A stretch of DNA of 64,000 nt from CABZJG01 sp965659715 (GTDB taxonomy: Bacteria; Pseudomonadota; Alphaproteobacteria; Rhodobacterales; Rhodobacteraceae): contig CBFHXE010000001.1 of NCBI GenBank assembly GCA_965659715.1, positions 53,709 to 117,708 on the forward strand. Direction: 5' to 3'. The notes beneath the pieces were generated by a model that saw only the letters and a program-made list of their open reading frames with translations, ran no database searches and had not been told where the DNA came from. Made by a program: the position numbers and the translations under genes. Positions 16,303 to 24,904 of this stretch are shown here, in pieces; within the stretch, counting starts at the first letter, position 1, and every line of letters starts with the position of its first letter.

Positions 16303-17817
16303 ATGCCAATAGTTCCTGAATTTAAAGATTTTACTGCTTGCTATACTGTTGGGAAAAATCAGGTTATTTATACGCGTTTGGCTGCGGATCTTGATACGCC
16401 TGTTTCTTTGATGATGAAACTGACCGGGACCCAAAGGGACTCTTTTGTTCTTGAGTCGGTCACCGGTGGTGAAGTTCGCGGAAGATATTCCATTGTCGGT
16501 ATGAAGCCCGACCTAATTTGGAAGTGTGAAGGCGATAAGAGTTATTTAAATCGGGATGCGCGGTTTGATCAGGATGGCTATGTTTTGCAATCAAAACCGC
16601 CACTGTCCGCGCTTAGGGATTTGCTCAGCGAAAGCCATATTGATTTACCAGATGATCTACCGCAGTCTTCGGCAGGTCTTTTTGGATACCTTGGTTACGA
16701 CATGATACGTCTTGTTGAGTACTTACCAAATATCAATCCAGATCCAATCGGGTTACCGGATTCAGTCTTTCTAAGACCGACAGTCATCGCAGTACTTGAT
16801 GGGGTTAAAGGTGAAGTTATTCTGGTGGCGCCGGTCTGGTACAACCCATCTGTTTCGCCAAAAGCAGCCTATGCACAGGCCGCCGAACGCATTATGGATG
16901 CGGTTCGAGACCTAGAACGACCGGTTCCAGATCCGCGCCGATTGGGCGCGCCCGATGAGGCGGCCTCATTGACATCAAATTTTTCCAAACAGGACTATAT
17001 AGAAGCAGTACAAAAAGCGAAAAGCTACATAAAAGCTGGTGATATTTTTCAGGTTGTTCCAGCGCAACGATGGACGCAAGATTTCACTCTGCCCCCATTT
17101 TCTCTTTATCGGTCGCTTAGACAAACCAACCCCTCCCCGTTTATGTTTTATTTTAATTTTGGGGATTTTCAGGTAATTGGAGCAAGTCCTGAAATTCTTG
17201 TAAGAGTGTTTGGTAATCAGGTCACAATTCGCCCAATTGCAGGCACAAGGCCCCGCGGATCTACGCCAGAAGAAGACAATCAAAATGAACGTGATCTTTT
17301 GGCCGATAAAAAAGAGCTGGCCGAGCATTTGATGTTGTTGGATTTGGGCCGGAATGACGTGGGACGGGTTGCAAAAGTTGGAACAGTGCGCCCAACAGAA
17401 GAGTTTATAATCGAGCGTTACAGCCATGTTATGCATATTGTTTCTAATGTGGTTGGTGAATTAAACGAGGACCAGGATGCACTGTCTGCCTTTTTTGCCG
17501 GAATGCCTGCTGGTACGGTTTCTGGCGCCCCAAAAGTGCGTGCAATGGAAATAATTGACGAGTTAGAGCCAGAAAAACGTGGTATCTATGGCGGCGGCGT
17601 TGGATATTTTAGCGCAGGAGGCGACATGGATATGTGTATCGCCCTTCGGACTGCAATTCTATCCAAGCAGAAACTACATATTCAGGCCGGCGGCGGCGTA
17701 GTTTATGACAGTGATCCTGAAGCTGAATATATGGAAACAGTACATAAATCGAATGCAATAAGGCGTGCTGCTACTAATGCTGGTATGTTCGCTGAAAAAC
17801 CTGGCGGCAATTCTTAA
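16303..17817 (+). CDS. trpE: anthranilate synthase component I
   Basis: Converts chorismate and ammonia from TrpG to anthranilate, the first committed step of tryptophan synthesis. The 504-residue chorismate-binding enzyme has the N-terminal feedback-site region (LESVTGGEVRGRYSIVG) and the catalytic core (PIAGTRPRG, LDLGRNDVGRVAKVG, GAPKVRAMEIIDELEP, GGGVGYF). It is transcribed with ppiD rather than directly with trpG, which lies beyond an opposing gene. I see no tryptophan leader peptide; only 8 bp separate it from ppiD. Confidence 0.97.
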   Translation: MPIVPEFKDFTACYTVGKNQVIYTRLAADLDTPVSLMMKLTGTQRDSFVLESVTGGEVRGRYSIVGMKPDLIWKCEGDKSYLNRDARFDQDGYVLQSKPPLSALRDLLSESHIDLPDDLPQSSAGLFGYLGYDMIRLVEYLPNINPDPIGLPDSVFLRPTVIAVLDGVKGEVILVAPVWYNPSVSPKAAYAQAAERIMDAVRDLERPVPDPRRLGAPDEAASLTSNFSKQDYIEAVQKAKSYIKAGDIFQVVPAQRWTQDFTLPPFSLYRSLRQTNPSPFMFYFNFGDFQVIGASPEILVRVFGNQVTIRPIAGTRPRGSTPEEDNQNERDLLADKKELAEHLMLLDLGRNDVGRVAKVGTVRPTEEFIIERYSHVMHIVSNVVGELNEDQDALSAFFAGMPAGTVSGAPKVRAMEIIDELEPEKRGIYGGGVGYFSAGGDMDMCIALRTAILSKQKLHIQAGGGVVYDSDPEAEYMETVHKSNAIRRAATNAGMFAEKPGGNS

Positions 17818-17819
17818 TT

Positions 17820-19913
17820 TTAATTTTCAAGCGTTAAAGCCTGTGACAATGGGGTCATAGTTACAGTTTGTGAACGGCTTTGCATGCTCCACAAAAGAAG
17901 TGCTCCTAGGGTTTCAGGGCTCAGGCTAGCCGTTACTACAATCGCGCTATTTTCACCTTCCTGGCTTGCCCTAAATGCGGCACCATCTAGAAACCGCCGT
18001 ATCGTGCGAGAGCCACCTTTTAGCTTATCAAAATCTCGGTAAATCGTACCAACTGGAACACCGAGTTTTTTTGCCTCTCGAACGATAGTGTTTAAGCCTT
18101 TGTCGTAAACCAATAGCCCATGCCCGGTTTGTCGAAGAATTTCGGCAGTTTGCGCGCTTGTCGTGCGGCTTTTCTGTAAAATTCCTGCGGAACCCTCGAT
18201 GATTGCAACAGCTTTATTAAGTCGCTCGATGCCCAATGTTAAAATCTGATTGATCTCTTGGGCGGAAATAGCATTTGGGTAATCGAAGATTGCCGCGACT
18301 TCAAATCCATTTGAGCGATAGAAGTTCATAATTTTGTCACCTTCAAAACTGCTGATTGGAACTGCCAAACTGATCGGAAAAGGAACTTCTTTCAGAGCCT
18401 GAATATCAACTTGGTTTTTACCATCAACAATAAGAACAATCGCAAGCAGTGGCTTATCTTCTGTCGGTACCTTTGAGGCTGCATAAGCATCGATTGGTCG
18501 GGCCCCCTCTGGCCCTGATTCTATTGTAGATAAACTTTGCTGTTCTAAATTTGAAATGGGTACTGAAGGGCTAGGCTCCAATGTAAAGTTTTGAGGCTCT
18601 GCTAGAGTTTCAGAGGCAGAAAGTGGTTGTGAAGGTGCTAAAGTAACGTCAATTCCTACGGTCTTCATTGTTGGACTTTGCGCATTATCTAAACGGTTCT
18701 CTGTTTTCTCAGTGGCTGGAGAAACATTTTTGTCTAAGGGCGTTCTAATATTGCTTTGCGCCCTCCCAAAACCAGTTGTAGTAATATCCTCTTCAAGATT
18801 GTTCGGCTCAATATCTGCGTTTTGAACTTCTGGACTAGCATCCAGTGGTTGGGGATCATTTGGCACAAATGAATTTGGCGCCTGGTTTTGCAAAGCAGGA
18901 GAAATCATTGCTTTATCAGTAGTGGTGTATGACAAAGACTGTTGTGAAGATTTGTCCAAGATGACTTCAGGTTGTTGCATCTTAGGCCCGGAAGTGTCTT
19001 GAGTTTGCGCCTGCATTACATTTGGAAGTTTTGGGGCAATAGGTAGGTTTGGGTTGGTAAATCCAGTTTGTTGGTCTGCGCTTTTCAAGTTGCTAAAGTC
19101 GATGATATTTACCTCATCACGGTTCGATTCAGAAACTATACTGCGCGTTTCGGTTTGAGGTAGCCTACTAGAGCCCGTAGTGTTTATCATCACCGAAAAA
19201 TCTGCGTCTGGCAGTTGTGGGGTTATTTGAACATCCAATCCAGCTAACTGTGATGCCTCGTTGGTTCGGTCTTTTGGAAGATCAATTAGATTATTTTCTT
19301 CGCCCAATTTGGCAGAGCTATCTTCTATGTTGCTTACATTTGCATCCCTAAGATTTGGCCCCTTTGGATCGATAGAAACCTTTAAATCTGGGGGCGGTAG
19401 TTGTATTTCAACTTTTTGCTGTAGGATTATTTCTTGTTTTGGAAGTGGTTCAGGCGTCTCAGAATTAATTGAAACCGTGCCTTCAGCGCGTGGCGCCAAA
19501 GGTTTTTGCAGGCTGCGCGATGCAAAGGCTGGCTTTTCCCCCAGCGACAAAGACCGTTGAACGGACATTTCTGAGCTGGTTGATGAGGCGCTTGAAAGGC
19601 TTGAAAGAGTGTTTGCCTCTGCTGTTGGGGCCTGAACAGATGATCCAATTGCTTTATCAATACCCGAGCCGAGATTTGGTTCTAAAAGTTCTGATTTTAA
19701 AACTTGTGCCCTAATGGCTGTAGAGATTTTTGTGGGGCTTTTCGCCGCCTTATCGTCTCGGGAGTGATTGAATTCTGATCCTGCTGGAATTTCGAGACTT
19801 ATGGCCTCGGGTGACTTTTCAGGTTTTAGACTTTGATAGGCGACGAAACAAAAAAGGCAGAAGATGGCTGCCGATAGTCCCCATAGTAATCCACCTGTAA
19901 ATCCGCGTCCCAC
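17820..19913 (-). CDS. divergent polysaccharide deacetylase family protein with long disordered linker
   Basis: A 697-residue protein with an N-terminal membrane anchor (about residues 8-27). Then come about 430 residues rich in Ser, Pro, Gln, Asn and Thr with no visible fold, including repeated hydrophobic-acidic patches (IDLP, VNIIDFS, DADFSVMINTTG). The C-terminal domain (about 475-690, LLAIVLIVDGKNQ to TMTPLSQAL) is the divergent deacetylase type (DUF610-like): its TIM-barrel core is retained but the usual metal ligands are not evident. It is probably periplasmic. The gene sits convergent to trpE, stop to stop with a 2-bp gap, and interrupts the trpE-trpG order. The enzymatic function is not established. 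Confidence 0.78.
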   Translation of the reverse strand: MGRGFTGGLLWGLSAAIFCLFCFVAYQSLKPEKSPEAISLEIPAGSEFNHSRDDKAAKSPTKISTAIRAQVLKSELLEPNLGSGIDKAIGSSVQAPTAEANTLSSLSSASSTSSEMSVQRSLSLGEKPAFASRSLQKPLAPRAEGTVSINSETPEPLPKQEIILQQKVEIQLPPPDLKVSIDPKGPNLRDANVSNIEDSSAKLGEENNLIDLPKDRTNEASQLAGLDVQITPQLPDADFSVMINTTGSSRLPQTETRSIVSESNRDEVNIIDFSNLKSADQQTGFTNPNLPIAPKLPNVMQAQTQDTSGPKMQQPEVILDKSSQQSLSYTTTDKAMISPALQNQAPNSFVPNDPQPLDASPEVQNADIEPNNLEEDITTTGFGRAQSNIRTPLDKNVSPATEKTENRLDNAQSPTMKTVGIDVTLAPSQPLSASETLAEPQNFTLEPSPSVPISNLEQQSLSTIESGPEGARPIDAYAASKVPTEDKPLLAIVLIVDGKNQVDIQALKEVPFPISLAVPISSFEGDKIMNFYRSNGFEVAAIFDYPNAISAQEINQILTLGIERLNKAVAIIEGSAGILQKSRTTSAQTAEILRQTGHGLLVYDKGLNTIVREAKKLGVPVGTIYRDFDKLKGGSRTIRRFLDGAAFRASQEGENSAIVVTASLSPETLGALLLWSMQSRSQTVTMTPLSQALTLEN

Positions 19914-20066
19914 ACCATACCCTTTTTTTCAACAGTGCGCTCTTTTATTTTAGTTTTAGGCGTCTAATGCCCAGCCACCTCTTGACGCTAGCGGCGAAGC
20001 CTGAACATGTATTACGCGACCAAAGAGCTTGGGGCTAGCCCTGAATGAAACTAAAACGAAAGAAAG

Positions 20067-20651
20067 ATGATGCTGCTGCTTATCGATAACTATGACAGCT
20101 TTACCTATAATTTGGTTCATTATTTGGGTGAAATAGGTCAGGACGTCACCGTTCGACGCAATGATGCAATAGATGTTCAAGAGGCATTAGAGTTAAAGCC
20201 TGAGGGAATTATTTTATCTCCAGGTCCATGCGATCCTGATCAAGCTGGGATCTGCCTCTCTTTGACCGCTGCTGCAGCTGAAAATAAAATCCCTCTTTTT
20301 GGTGTTTGCCTTGGGCACCAAACAATTGGTCAGGCTTTTGGGGGTAACATCATAAGATGCCATGAAATTGTTCATGGTAAACTGGGAACGATCCATCACA
20401 AAAACAAAGGTGTTTTTGAAAACCTGCCTTCTCCTTTTAAAGCAACACGGTATCATTCACTCGTTGTTGATCACACAACATTGCCAGAGTGCCTTGAAAT
20501 AACAGCCGAGTTGGAAGACGGTACAATAATGGGACTTAAGCATAAAAACCTGCCCATAGAGGGCGTCCAATTTCACCCTGAGTCGATCGCGGCGGAACAT
20601 GGTCATGCCTTGCTCAGAAACTTTACGAATTTATTAAAGGTGACGGCATGA
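20067..20651 (+). CDS. trpG: anthranilate synthase component II (glutamine amidotransferase)
   Basis: Supplies ammonia from glutamine to TrpE. The 194-residue class I GATase has the triad Cys81 (FGVCLGHQ), His170 and Glu172 (QFHPES) and the oxyanion region SPGPCDP. Tandem ATGs at 20067 and 20070 give near-equal starts behind AAAGAAAG. A weak promoter (TTGACG at 19982, then CATGTA around 20006) lies upstream. It heads trpG-trpD-trpC-moaC-moeA, whose genes overlap by 1-4 bp and so are translationally coupled. Confidence 0.97.
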   Translation: MMLLLIDNYDSFTYNLVHYLGEIGQDVTVRRNDAIDVQEALELKPEGIILSPGPCDPDQAGICLSLTAAAAENKIPLFGVCLGHQTIGQAFGGNIIRCHEIVHGKLGTIHHKNKGVFENLPSPFKATRYHSLVVDHTTLPECLEITAELEDGTIMGLKHKNLPIEGVQFHPESIAAEHGHALLRNFTNLLKVTA

Positions 20652-21670
20652 GTGACCAGCTAAAACCTCTGATTTCAACAGCCGCCGATCAACCACTGAG
20701 TTTAGCGCAAGCGCAAACTGCCTTTGGCATTCTATTCGAGGGCGCAGCAACCCCAGCGCAAATTGGCGGATTTTTAATGGCGCTTCGGACCCGGGGGGAA
20801 ACCGTGGATGAATTTGCTGCGGCCGCTTCTGTTATGCGCGAAAAATGTAAAAAGGTTGTCGCCCCAGAAGGCGCAATGGATATTGTTGGCACAGGTGGGG
20901 ATGGCAAAGGAACGCTGAATATTTCCACCGCCACAGCCTTTGTGGTGGCAGGCGCAGGGGTGATTGTTGCAAAACACGGTAATCGAAACCTATCTTCCAA
21001 ATCAGGCTCGGCTGATGCCCTTGGCGGTATGGGCGTAAACGTGATGATACAAGCGCCAAAGGTCGAAGAAGCGCTACGAAATGTTGGCATATGTTTTATG
21101 ATGGCCCCGATGCATCATCCAGCGATGGCTCATGTCGGTCCAGTTCGCGCCGAGCTTGGTGCGCGCACCATCTTCAATATTTTAGGACCTCTTACAAATC
21201 CTGCCGGTGTTAAATTTCAACTTACTGGCGCCTATTCGCGCGAATTAATTCGGCCAATGGCCCTTACGCTTGGACAATTAGGGTCAAAAAGAGCTTGGCT
21301 GGTGCATGGCAGTGACGGCACTGATGAGCTGGCGATTTCCGGGATCAGCTGGGTGTCGCAACTCAATGAAGATGGAACAGTTGACGACTTTGAGACTCAC
21401 CCAGAAGAATTTGGGCTTCCAGAGCATGACTTTGAGGACATTCTTGGGGGTAGCCCGGCGGAAAATGCAGAAGCCTTTAAAGCATTACTGGATGGCGAAA
21501 TATCCGCGTATCGAGATGCCGTTTTGCTCAACTCTGCAGCGGCTTTGTTGGTGGCTGGCATCACAACAGACAAGAAGCAAGCCGTAGAGCTGGCGCGCGA
21601 AAGTATTGATAGCAAAGCGGCGAAGCGAAAAATAGAAATGCTTGCGCGTGTGACTTCGGAGGCACAATGA
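20648..21670 (+). CDS. trpD: anthranilate phosphoribosyltransferase
   Basis: Joins anthranilate and PRPP to phosphoribosyl-anthranilate. The 340 residues contain the PRPP loop GTGGDGKGTLNISTA, KHGNRNLSSKSGSAD with the anthranilate-site residues, and HVGPVRAELGARTIFN with the metal/substrate region NILGPLTNP. It overlaps trpG and trpC by 4 bp (ATGA). Normal length. Confidence 0.97.
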   Translation: MSDQLKPLISTAADQPLSLAQAQTAFGILFEGAATPAQIGGFLMALRTRGETVDEFAAAASVMREKCKKVVAPEGAMDIVGTGGDGKGTLNISTATAFVVAGAGVIVAKHGNRNLSSKSGSADALGGMGVNVMIQAPKVEEALRNVGICFMMAPMHHPAMAHVGPVRAELGARTIFNILGPLTNPAGVKFQLTGAYSRELIRPMALTLGQLGSKRAWLVHGSDGTDELAISGISWVSQLNEDGTVDDFETHPEEFGLPEHDFEDILGGSPAENAEAFKALLDGEISAYRDAVLLNSAAALLVAGITTDKKQAVELARESIDSKAAKRKIEMLARVTSEAQ

Positions 21671-22476
21671 CCCAAACAGTTCTCGACCGTATCAAGGCCT
21701 ACAAACTTGAAGAAGTAAAAGCGGACAAGCAATCCAAACCATTATCTTTAGTAGAAGATGAAGCCAAAGCCGCATCGCCACCCAGAGGGTTTTATGCAAG
21801 CCTCAGGGCTGCCACGAAAACGGGTTACGGCCTGATTGCCGAGATCAAAAAAGCCTCGCCGTCCAAAGGCCTTATCCGCCATGATTTTGATCCGGCCGCT
21901 TTGGCAAAAGCCTATCAGGCCGGAGGCGCGACATGTTTATCGGTCTTAACGGATACCCCCAGTTTCCAAGGCGCAAAAGAATTTCTACCCTTGGCGCGCA
22001 ATGCAACGTCCCTTCCGGTGCTGCGCAAAGACTTTACGTATGACACCTATCAAGTCGCCGAAGCGCGGGCTTTAGGGGCAGATTGTATTTTAATTATTAT
22101 GGCATCGGTTTCTGATGGTCAGGCCTTGGAACTGGAAAGTGCGGCAACTGCCTGGGGTATGGATGCTTTGATCGAAGTACATGATCGGCAGGAATTAGAC
22201 CGGGCGCTTGATTTGAAGTCTCCGATGATAGGCATAAACAACCGTAATTTAAAAACTTTTGAAACATCTCTGGATGTTACCCGCACATTGTCCCAGATCA
22301 TTCCCGAAGATCGTTTGTTGGTATCTGAATCAGGGCTAAACTCTTCCGATGACCTTGCAGATATGACATCCTTTGGTGCGCGCACATTTTTAATCGGCGA
22401 AAGCCTGATGCGGCAAGAGGATGTGATATCGGCAACAAAAAAGCTGCTATCCAACCCAGTGATGGAGAAAGCGTAA
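21667..22476 (+). CDS. trpC: indole-3-glycerol phosphate synthase
   Basis: Ring closure of carboxyphenylaminodeoxyribulose phosphate to indole-3-glycerol phosphate. The 269-residue TIM barrel has catalytic EIKKASPSKG, LRKDFTYDTYQ, LIEVHD and GINNRNLKTF and the phosphate-binding SESGLNS. TrpF is not fused to it and must be elsewhere. It overlaps moaC by 1 bp. Confidence 0.97.
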   Translation: MTQTVLDRIKAYKLEEVKADKQSKPLSLVEDEAKAASPPRGFYASLRAATKTGYGLIAEIKKASPSKGLIRHDFDPAALAKAYQAGGATCLSVLTDTPSFQGAKEFLPLARNATSLPVLRKDFTYDTYQVAEARALGADCILIIMASVSDGQALELESAATAWGMDALIEVHDRQELDRALDLKSPMIGINNRNLKTFETSLDVTRTLSQIIPEDRLLVSESGLNSSDDLADMTSFGARTFLIGESLMRQEDVISATKKLLSNPVMEKA

Positions 22477-22952
22477 TGTCCGGTTTGTCGCATTTTGACA
22501 AAGATGGAAACGCGCATATGGTTGATGTTTCGAAAAAGGACCATTCCGACCGTGTAGCGATCGCAGTTGGGTGCATTAAGATGCAGAAGCAAGCTTATGA
22601 AATCATTTCTAAAGGCGATGCGAAAAAAGGGGATGTCATAGGTATTGCGCGCTTGGCTGGGATCATGGGCGCAAAAAAAACGCCGGACCTAATTCCACTA
22701 TGCCATCCCCTATTCTTAAGTAAAATTTCGGTAGATTTATCCTTGGATCCCGATCTGCCCGGGGTTCAAATTCAAGCAAAAGTGAAGTCAAGCGGACAAA
22801 CCGGCGTCGAAATGGAAGCTTTGACAGCCGTAAGTGTTGCAGGTTTAACAGTATATGACATGATGAAGGCCGTGGACAAAACGATGGAAATTGGGGCCAT
22901 TCGGCTCAAATTTAAAGACGGTGGGAAATCAGGTCGTTTTGAGGCGTCATGA
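22476..22952 (+). CDS. moaC: cyclic pyranopterin monophosphate synthase
   Basis: Second step of molybdenum cofactor synthesis, after MoaA. The 158 residues carry the signature KKTPDLIPLCHPL and the acid-rich VEMEALTAVSVAGLTVYDM, with the C-terminal KGGKSG-like active-site loop (DGGKSGRF). It is coupled to trpC and moeA by overlaps, the known Rhodobacterales arrangement that joins trp and moco genes in one transcript. Confidence 0.96.
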   Translation: MSGLSHFDKDGNAHMVDVSKKDHSDRVAIAVGCIKMQKQAYEIISKGDAKKGDVIGIARLAGIMGAKKTPDLIPLCHPLFLSKISVDLSLDPDLPGVQIQAKVKSSGQTGVEMEALTAVSVAGLTVYDMMKAVDKTMEIGAIRLKFKDGGKSGRFEAS

Positions 22953-24121
22953 TTTCTGTCAAAGCAGCTCTTGAGCATCTTTTTGATCTTGTGGTGCCAA
23001 CTGACATTGAAACTGTTCCCTTAGATCAGGCCTGCGGCAGAGTATTGGCAAAATCTGTTGCTGCTCATCGCGATCAACCGCCCTTTTCAGCATCTGCTAT
23101 GGATGGCTACGCTATTTCAGAACAATTAATCTCCGCTGGTTTGGAGTTTAAAATTACTGGAGAATCTGCTGCAGGACATAGATTTAAAGGGTCTGTTCAT
23201 GCCGGACAAGCTGTACGTATTTTTACTGGGGCGCCGATTCCCAAAAATGCAAACCGCGTTATCATTCAAGAAAATGTAAAGCGAACTGGTGATAAAATTG
23301 TCATTCATAGCGCTGACGATACGTCAGGTCATATTCGTGTTTTTGGGGCTGACTTTAAGTCAGAGGATGAAGTTCAACCGCCAAAGCTCTTAACCGCATC
23401 AGATATTGCTCTTTTGGCAGCCATGAATGCGCCGGAGTTATCTGTACATAAAAAACCAGTGATTGCTTTGATTTCAACCGGTGATGAACTGGTCATGCCG
23501 GGACAAAATCCGAGTGAAGATCAAATTATAGCCTCAAATACCTTTGGCCTAGCCGCTTTACTTCGCGCGCACGGGGCAGTGCCAAGGATATTGCCGATCG
23601 CAAAAGATAACAGGCCGTCTCTGCAAACGGCTTTGCAACTTGCTAAAGATGCTGACCTCATTGTGACAATAGGAGGCGCGTCGGTAGGTGATCATGATCT
23701 GGTTGCAAAAGCCGCGACAGACATGGGATTTATACAAAATTTCTATAAGGTTGCCATGCGTCCTGGAAAACCGCTTATGGCGGGGCGCTTGGGTAATGTC
23801 GCAATGATTGGTTTGCCGGGAAACCCTGTATCAGCAATAGTATGCGGCCATATATTTTTGATCCCTATGGTGCAGGCAATGCAGGGATTGGAGCCAATTC
23901 AAAGGCAGCGTTTTACAGCCAAACTGATCCATGATCTGGCTGAAAATGGCCCCAGAGAACATTATATGCGCGCCACTTTGCGCTCTGATGGGCTGCACGT
24001 TGAAAAACGTCAGGACAGTGCGCTTTTAACTGTTTTGTCACGGTCCAATGCCTTGGCAATTCGCCCCCCTCATGCGCCTTTTGCAGCCAGTGGTTCTAGT
24101 ATTGAATACATCCCTATTTGA
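22949..24121 (+). CDS. moeA: molybdopterin molybdenumtransferase
   Basis: Inserts molybdate into adenylylated molybdopterin. The 390-residue protein has the MoeA N-terminal part (QPPFSASAMDGYAI), the MoCF-binding domain (STGDELVMPG; TIGGASVGDHDLV; RPGKPLMAG; GLPGNPVSA) and a C-terminal beta domain. It overlaps moaC by 4 bp and ends 78 bp before the lexA start. Confidence 0.96.
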   Translation: MISVKAALEHLFDLVVPTDIETVPLDQACGRVLAKSVAAHRDQPPFSASAMDGYAISEQLISAGLEFKITGESAAGHRFKGSVHAGQAVRIFTGAPIPKNANRVIIQENVKRTGDKIVIHSADDTSGHIRVFGADFKSEDEVQPPKLLTASDIALLAAMNAPELSVHKKPVIALISTGDELVMPGQNPSEDQIIASNTFGLAALLRAHGAVPRILPIAKDNRPSLQTALQLAKDADLIVTIGGASVGDHDLVAKAATDMGFIQNFYKVAMRPGKPLMAGRLGNVAMIGLPGNPVSAIVCGHIFLIPMVQAMQGLEPIQRQRFTAKLIHDLAENGPREHYMRATLRSDGLHVEKRQDSALLTVLSRSNALAIRPPHAPFAASGSSIEYIPI

Positions 24122-24139
24122 TGGAATTCAGCCCAAGGC

Positions 24140-24168
24140 TTGACACAAACCAAGAACACTTATAGAAC
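24140..24168 (+). promoter_or_regulatory. lexA promoter with SOS (LexA) box
   Basis: TTGACA at 24140-24145 is a consensus -35 element. GAACACTTATAGAAC at 24154-24168 is GAAC-N7-GAAC, the reverse complement of the alphaproteobacterial LexA box GTTC-N7-GTTC, and overlaps the -10 region. It lies 32 bp before the lexA start, so lexA is autoregulated. Confidence 0.85.
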
Positions 24169-24199
24169 AAATGAAAAATATCTAGGCAGGAGGCACCCT

Positions 24200-24895
24200 A
24201 TGCTGACCCGAAAACAACTGGATTTATTGAGCTTTATCAATGCAATACTGCAAAAAGACGGTGTACCACCCTCTTTTGACGAAATGAAGGAAGCCTTGGA
24301 TTTGCGTTCAAAATCCGGCATCCACCGTTTGATTACGGCGTTGGAAGAACGCGGCTTTATAAGGCGGCTCGCCCATCGAGCCCGCGCGATAGAGGTGGTT
24401 AAGCTGCCAGAAACTCTAGGAGGCGAAGCGACTGGCTTCCAACCCCAAGTGATTTCAGGCGGAAGACCCGATGAACGCCCCACTAAGGCCACACCAGTAG
24501 AGGCAATTCATGCTTTAGAATTGCCTGTTATGGGCCGCATTGCGGCGGGCGTTCCGATTGAAGCAATTTCTCAAGTATCCCACAATGTCGCTGTTCCTGG
24601 TCAAATGCTCCGCGGTGGAGGCGATCATTATGCCTTAGAAGTTAAAGGCGACTCGATGATTGACGCCGGGATAAACGACGGCGATGTCGTTGTTATTCGT
24701 GAAACTAAGACCGCAATAAATGGTGATATTGTTGTGGCGCTCGTCGAAGACCAAGAAGCAACCCTAAAGCGATTTTTCCACCGAGGTGAAGCCATTGCGC
24801 TTGAAGCGGCTAACCCTGCGTATGAAACGCGTATCCTTCCACAAGAAAAGGTCAAGGTCCAAGGACGACTTGTTGGATTAATCCGCACTTATTGA
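24200..24895 (+). CDS. lexA: SOS repressor LexA
   Basis: A 231-residue repressor and self-cleaving S24 peptidase of the DNA-damage response. It has an N-terminal winged helix (TRKQLDLLSFINAIL; SKSGIHRLITALEERGFI), a scissile Ala116-Gly117 bond in IAAGVPIE, catalytic Ser152 (GDSMIDAG) and Lys190 (EATLKRF). The ATG at 24200 follows AGGCAGGAGG; a longer in-frame start at 24140 would sit on the promoter and LexA box and is rejected. The long linker between domains is typical of alphaproteobacteria. Confidence 0.97.
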   Translation: MLTRKQLDLLSFINAILQKDGVPPSFDEMKEALDLRSKSGIHRLITALEERGFIRRLAHRARAIEVVKLPETLGGEATGFQPQVISGGRPDERPTKATPVEAIHALELPVMGRIAAGVPIEAISQVSHNVAVPGQMLRGGGDHYALEVKGDSMIDAGINDGDVVVIRETKTAINGDIVVALVEDQEATLKRFFHRGEAIALEAANPAYETRILPQEKVKVQGRLVGLIRTY

Positions 24896-24904
24896 TTTAA
24901 GGGT

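Noticed and set aside
16975..17436. A 153-codon frame on the minus strand inside trpE
   Set aside because: Wholly antisense to a conserved gene, no start signals, no recognisable domain.
19914..20066. Tryptophan attenuator upstream of trpG
   Set aside because: No leader peptide with tandem Trp codons and no terminator/antiterminator pair can be found; only a weak promoter is present.
24140..24199. Longer lexA start at 24140
   Set aside because: The added residues would be encoded by the promoter and LexA box; the ATG at 24200 has a strong ribosome site.
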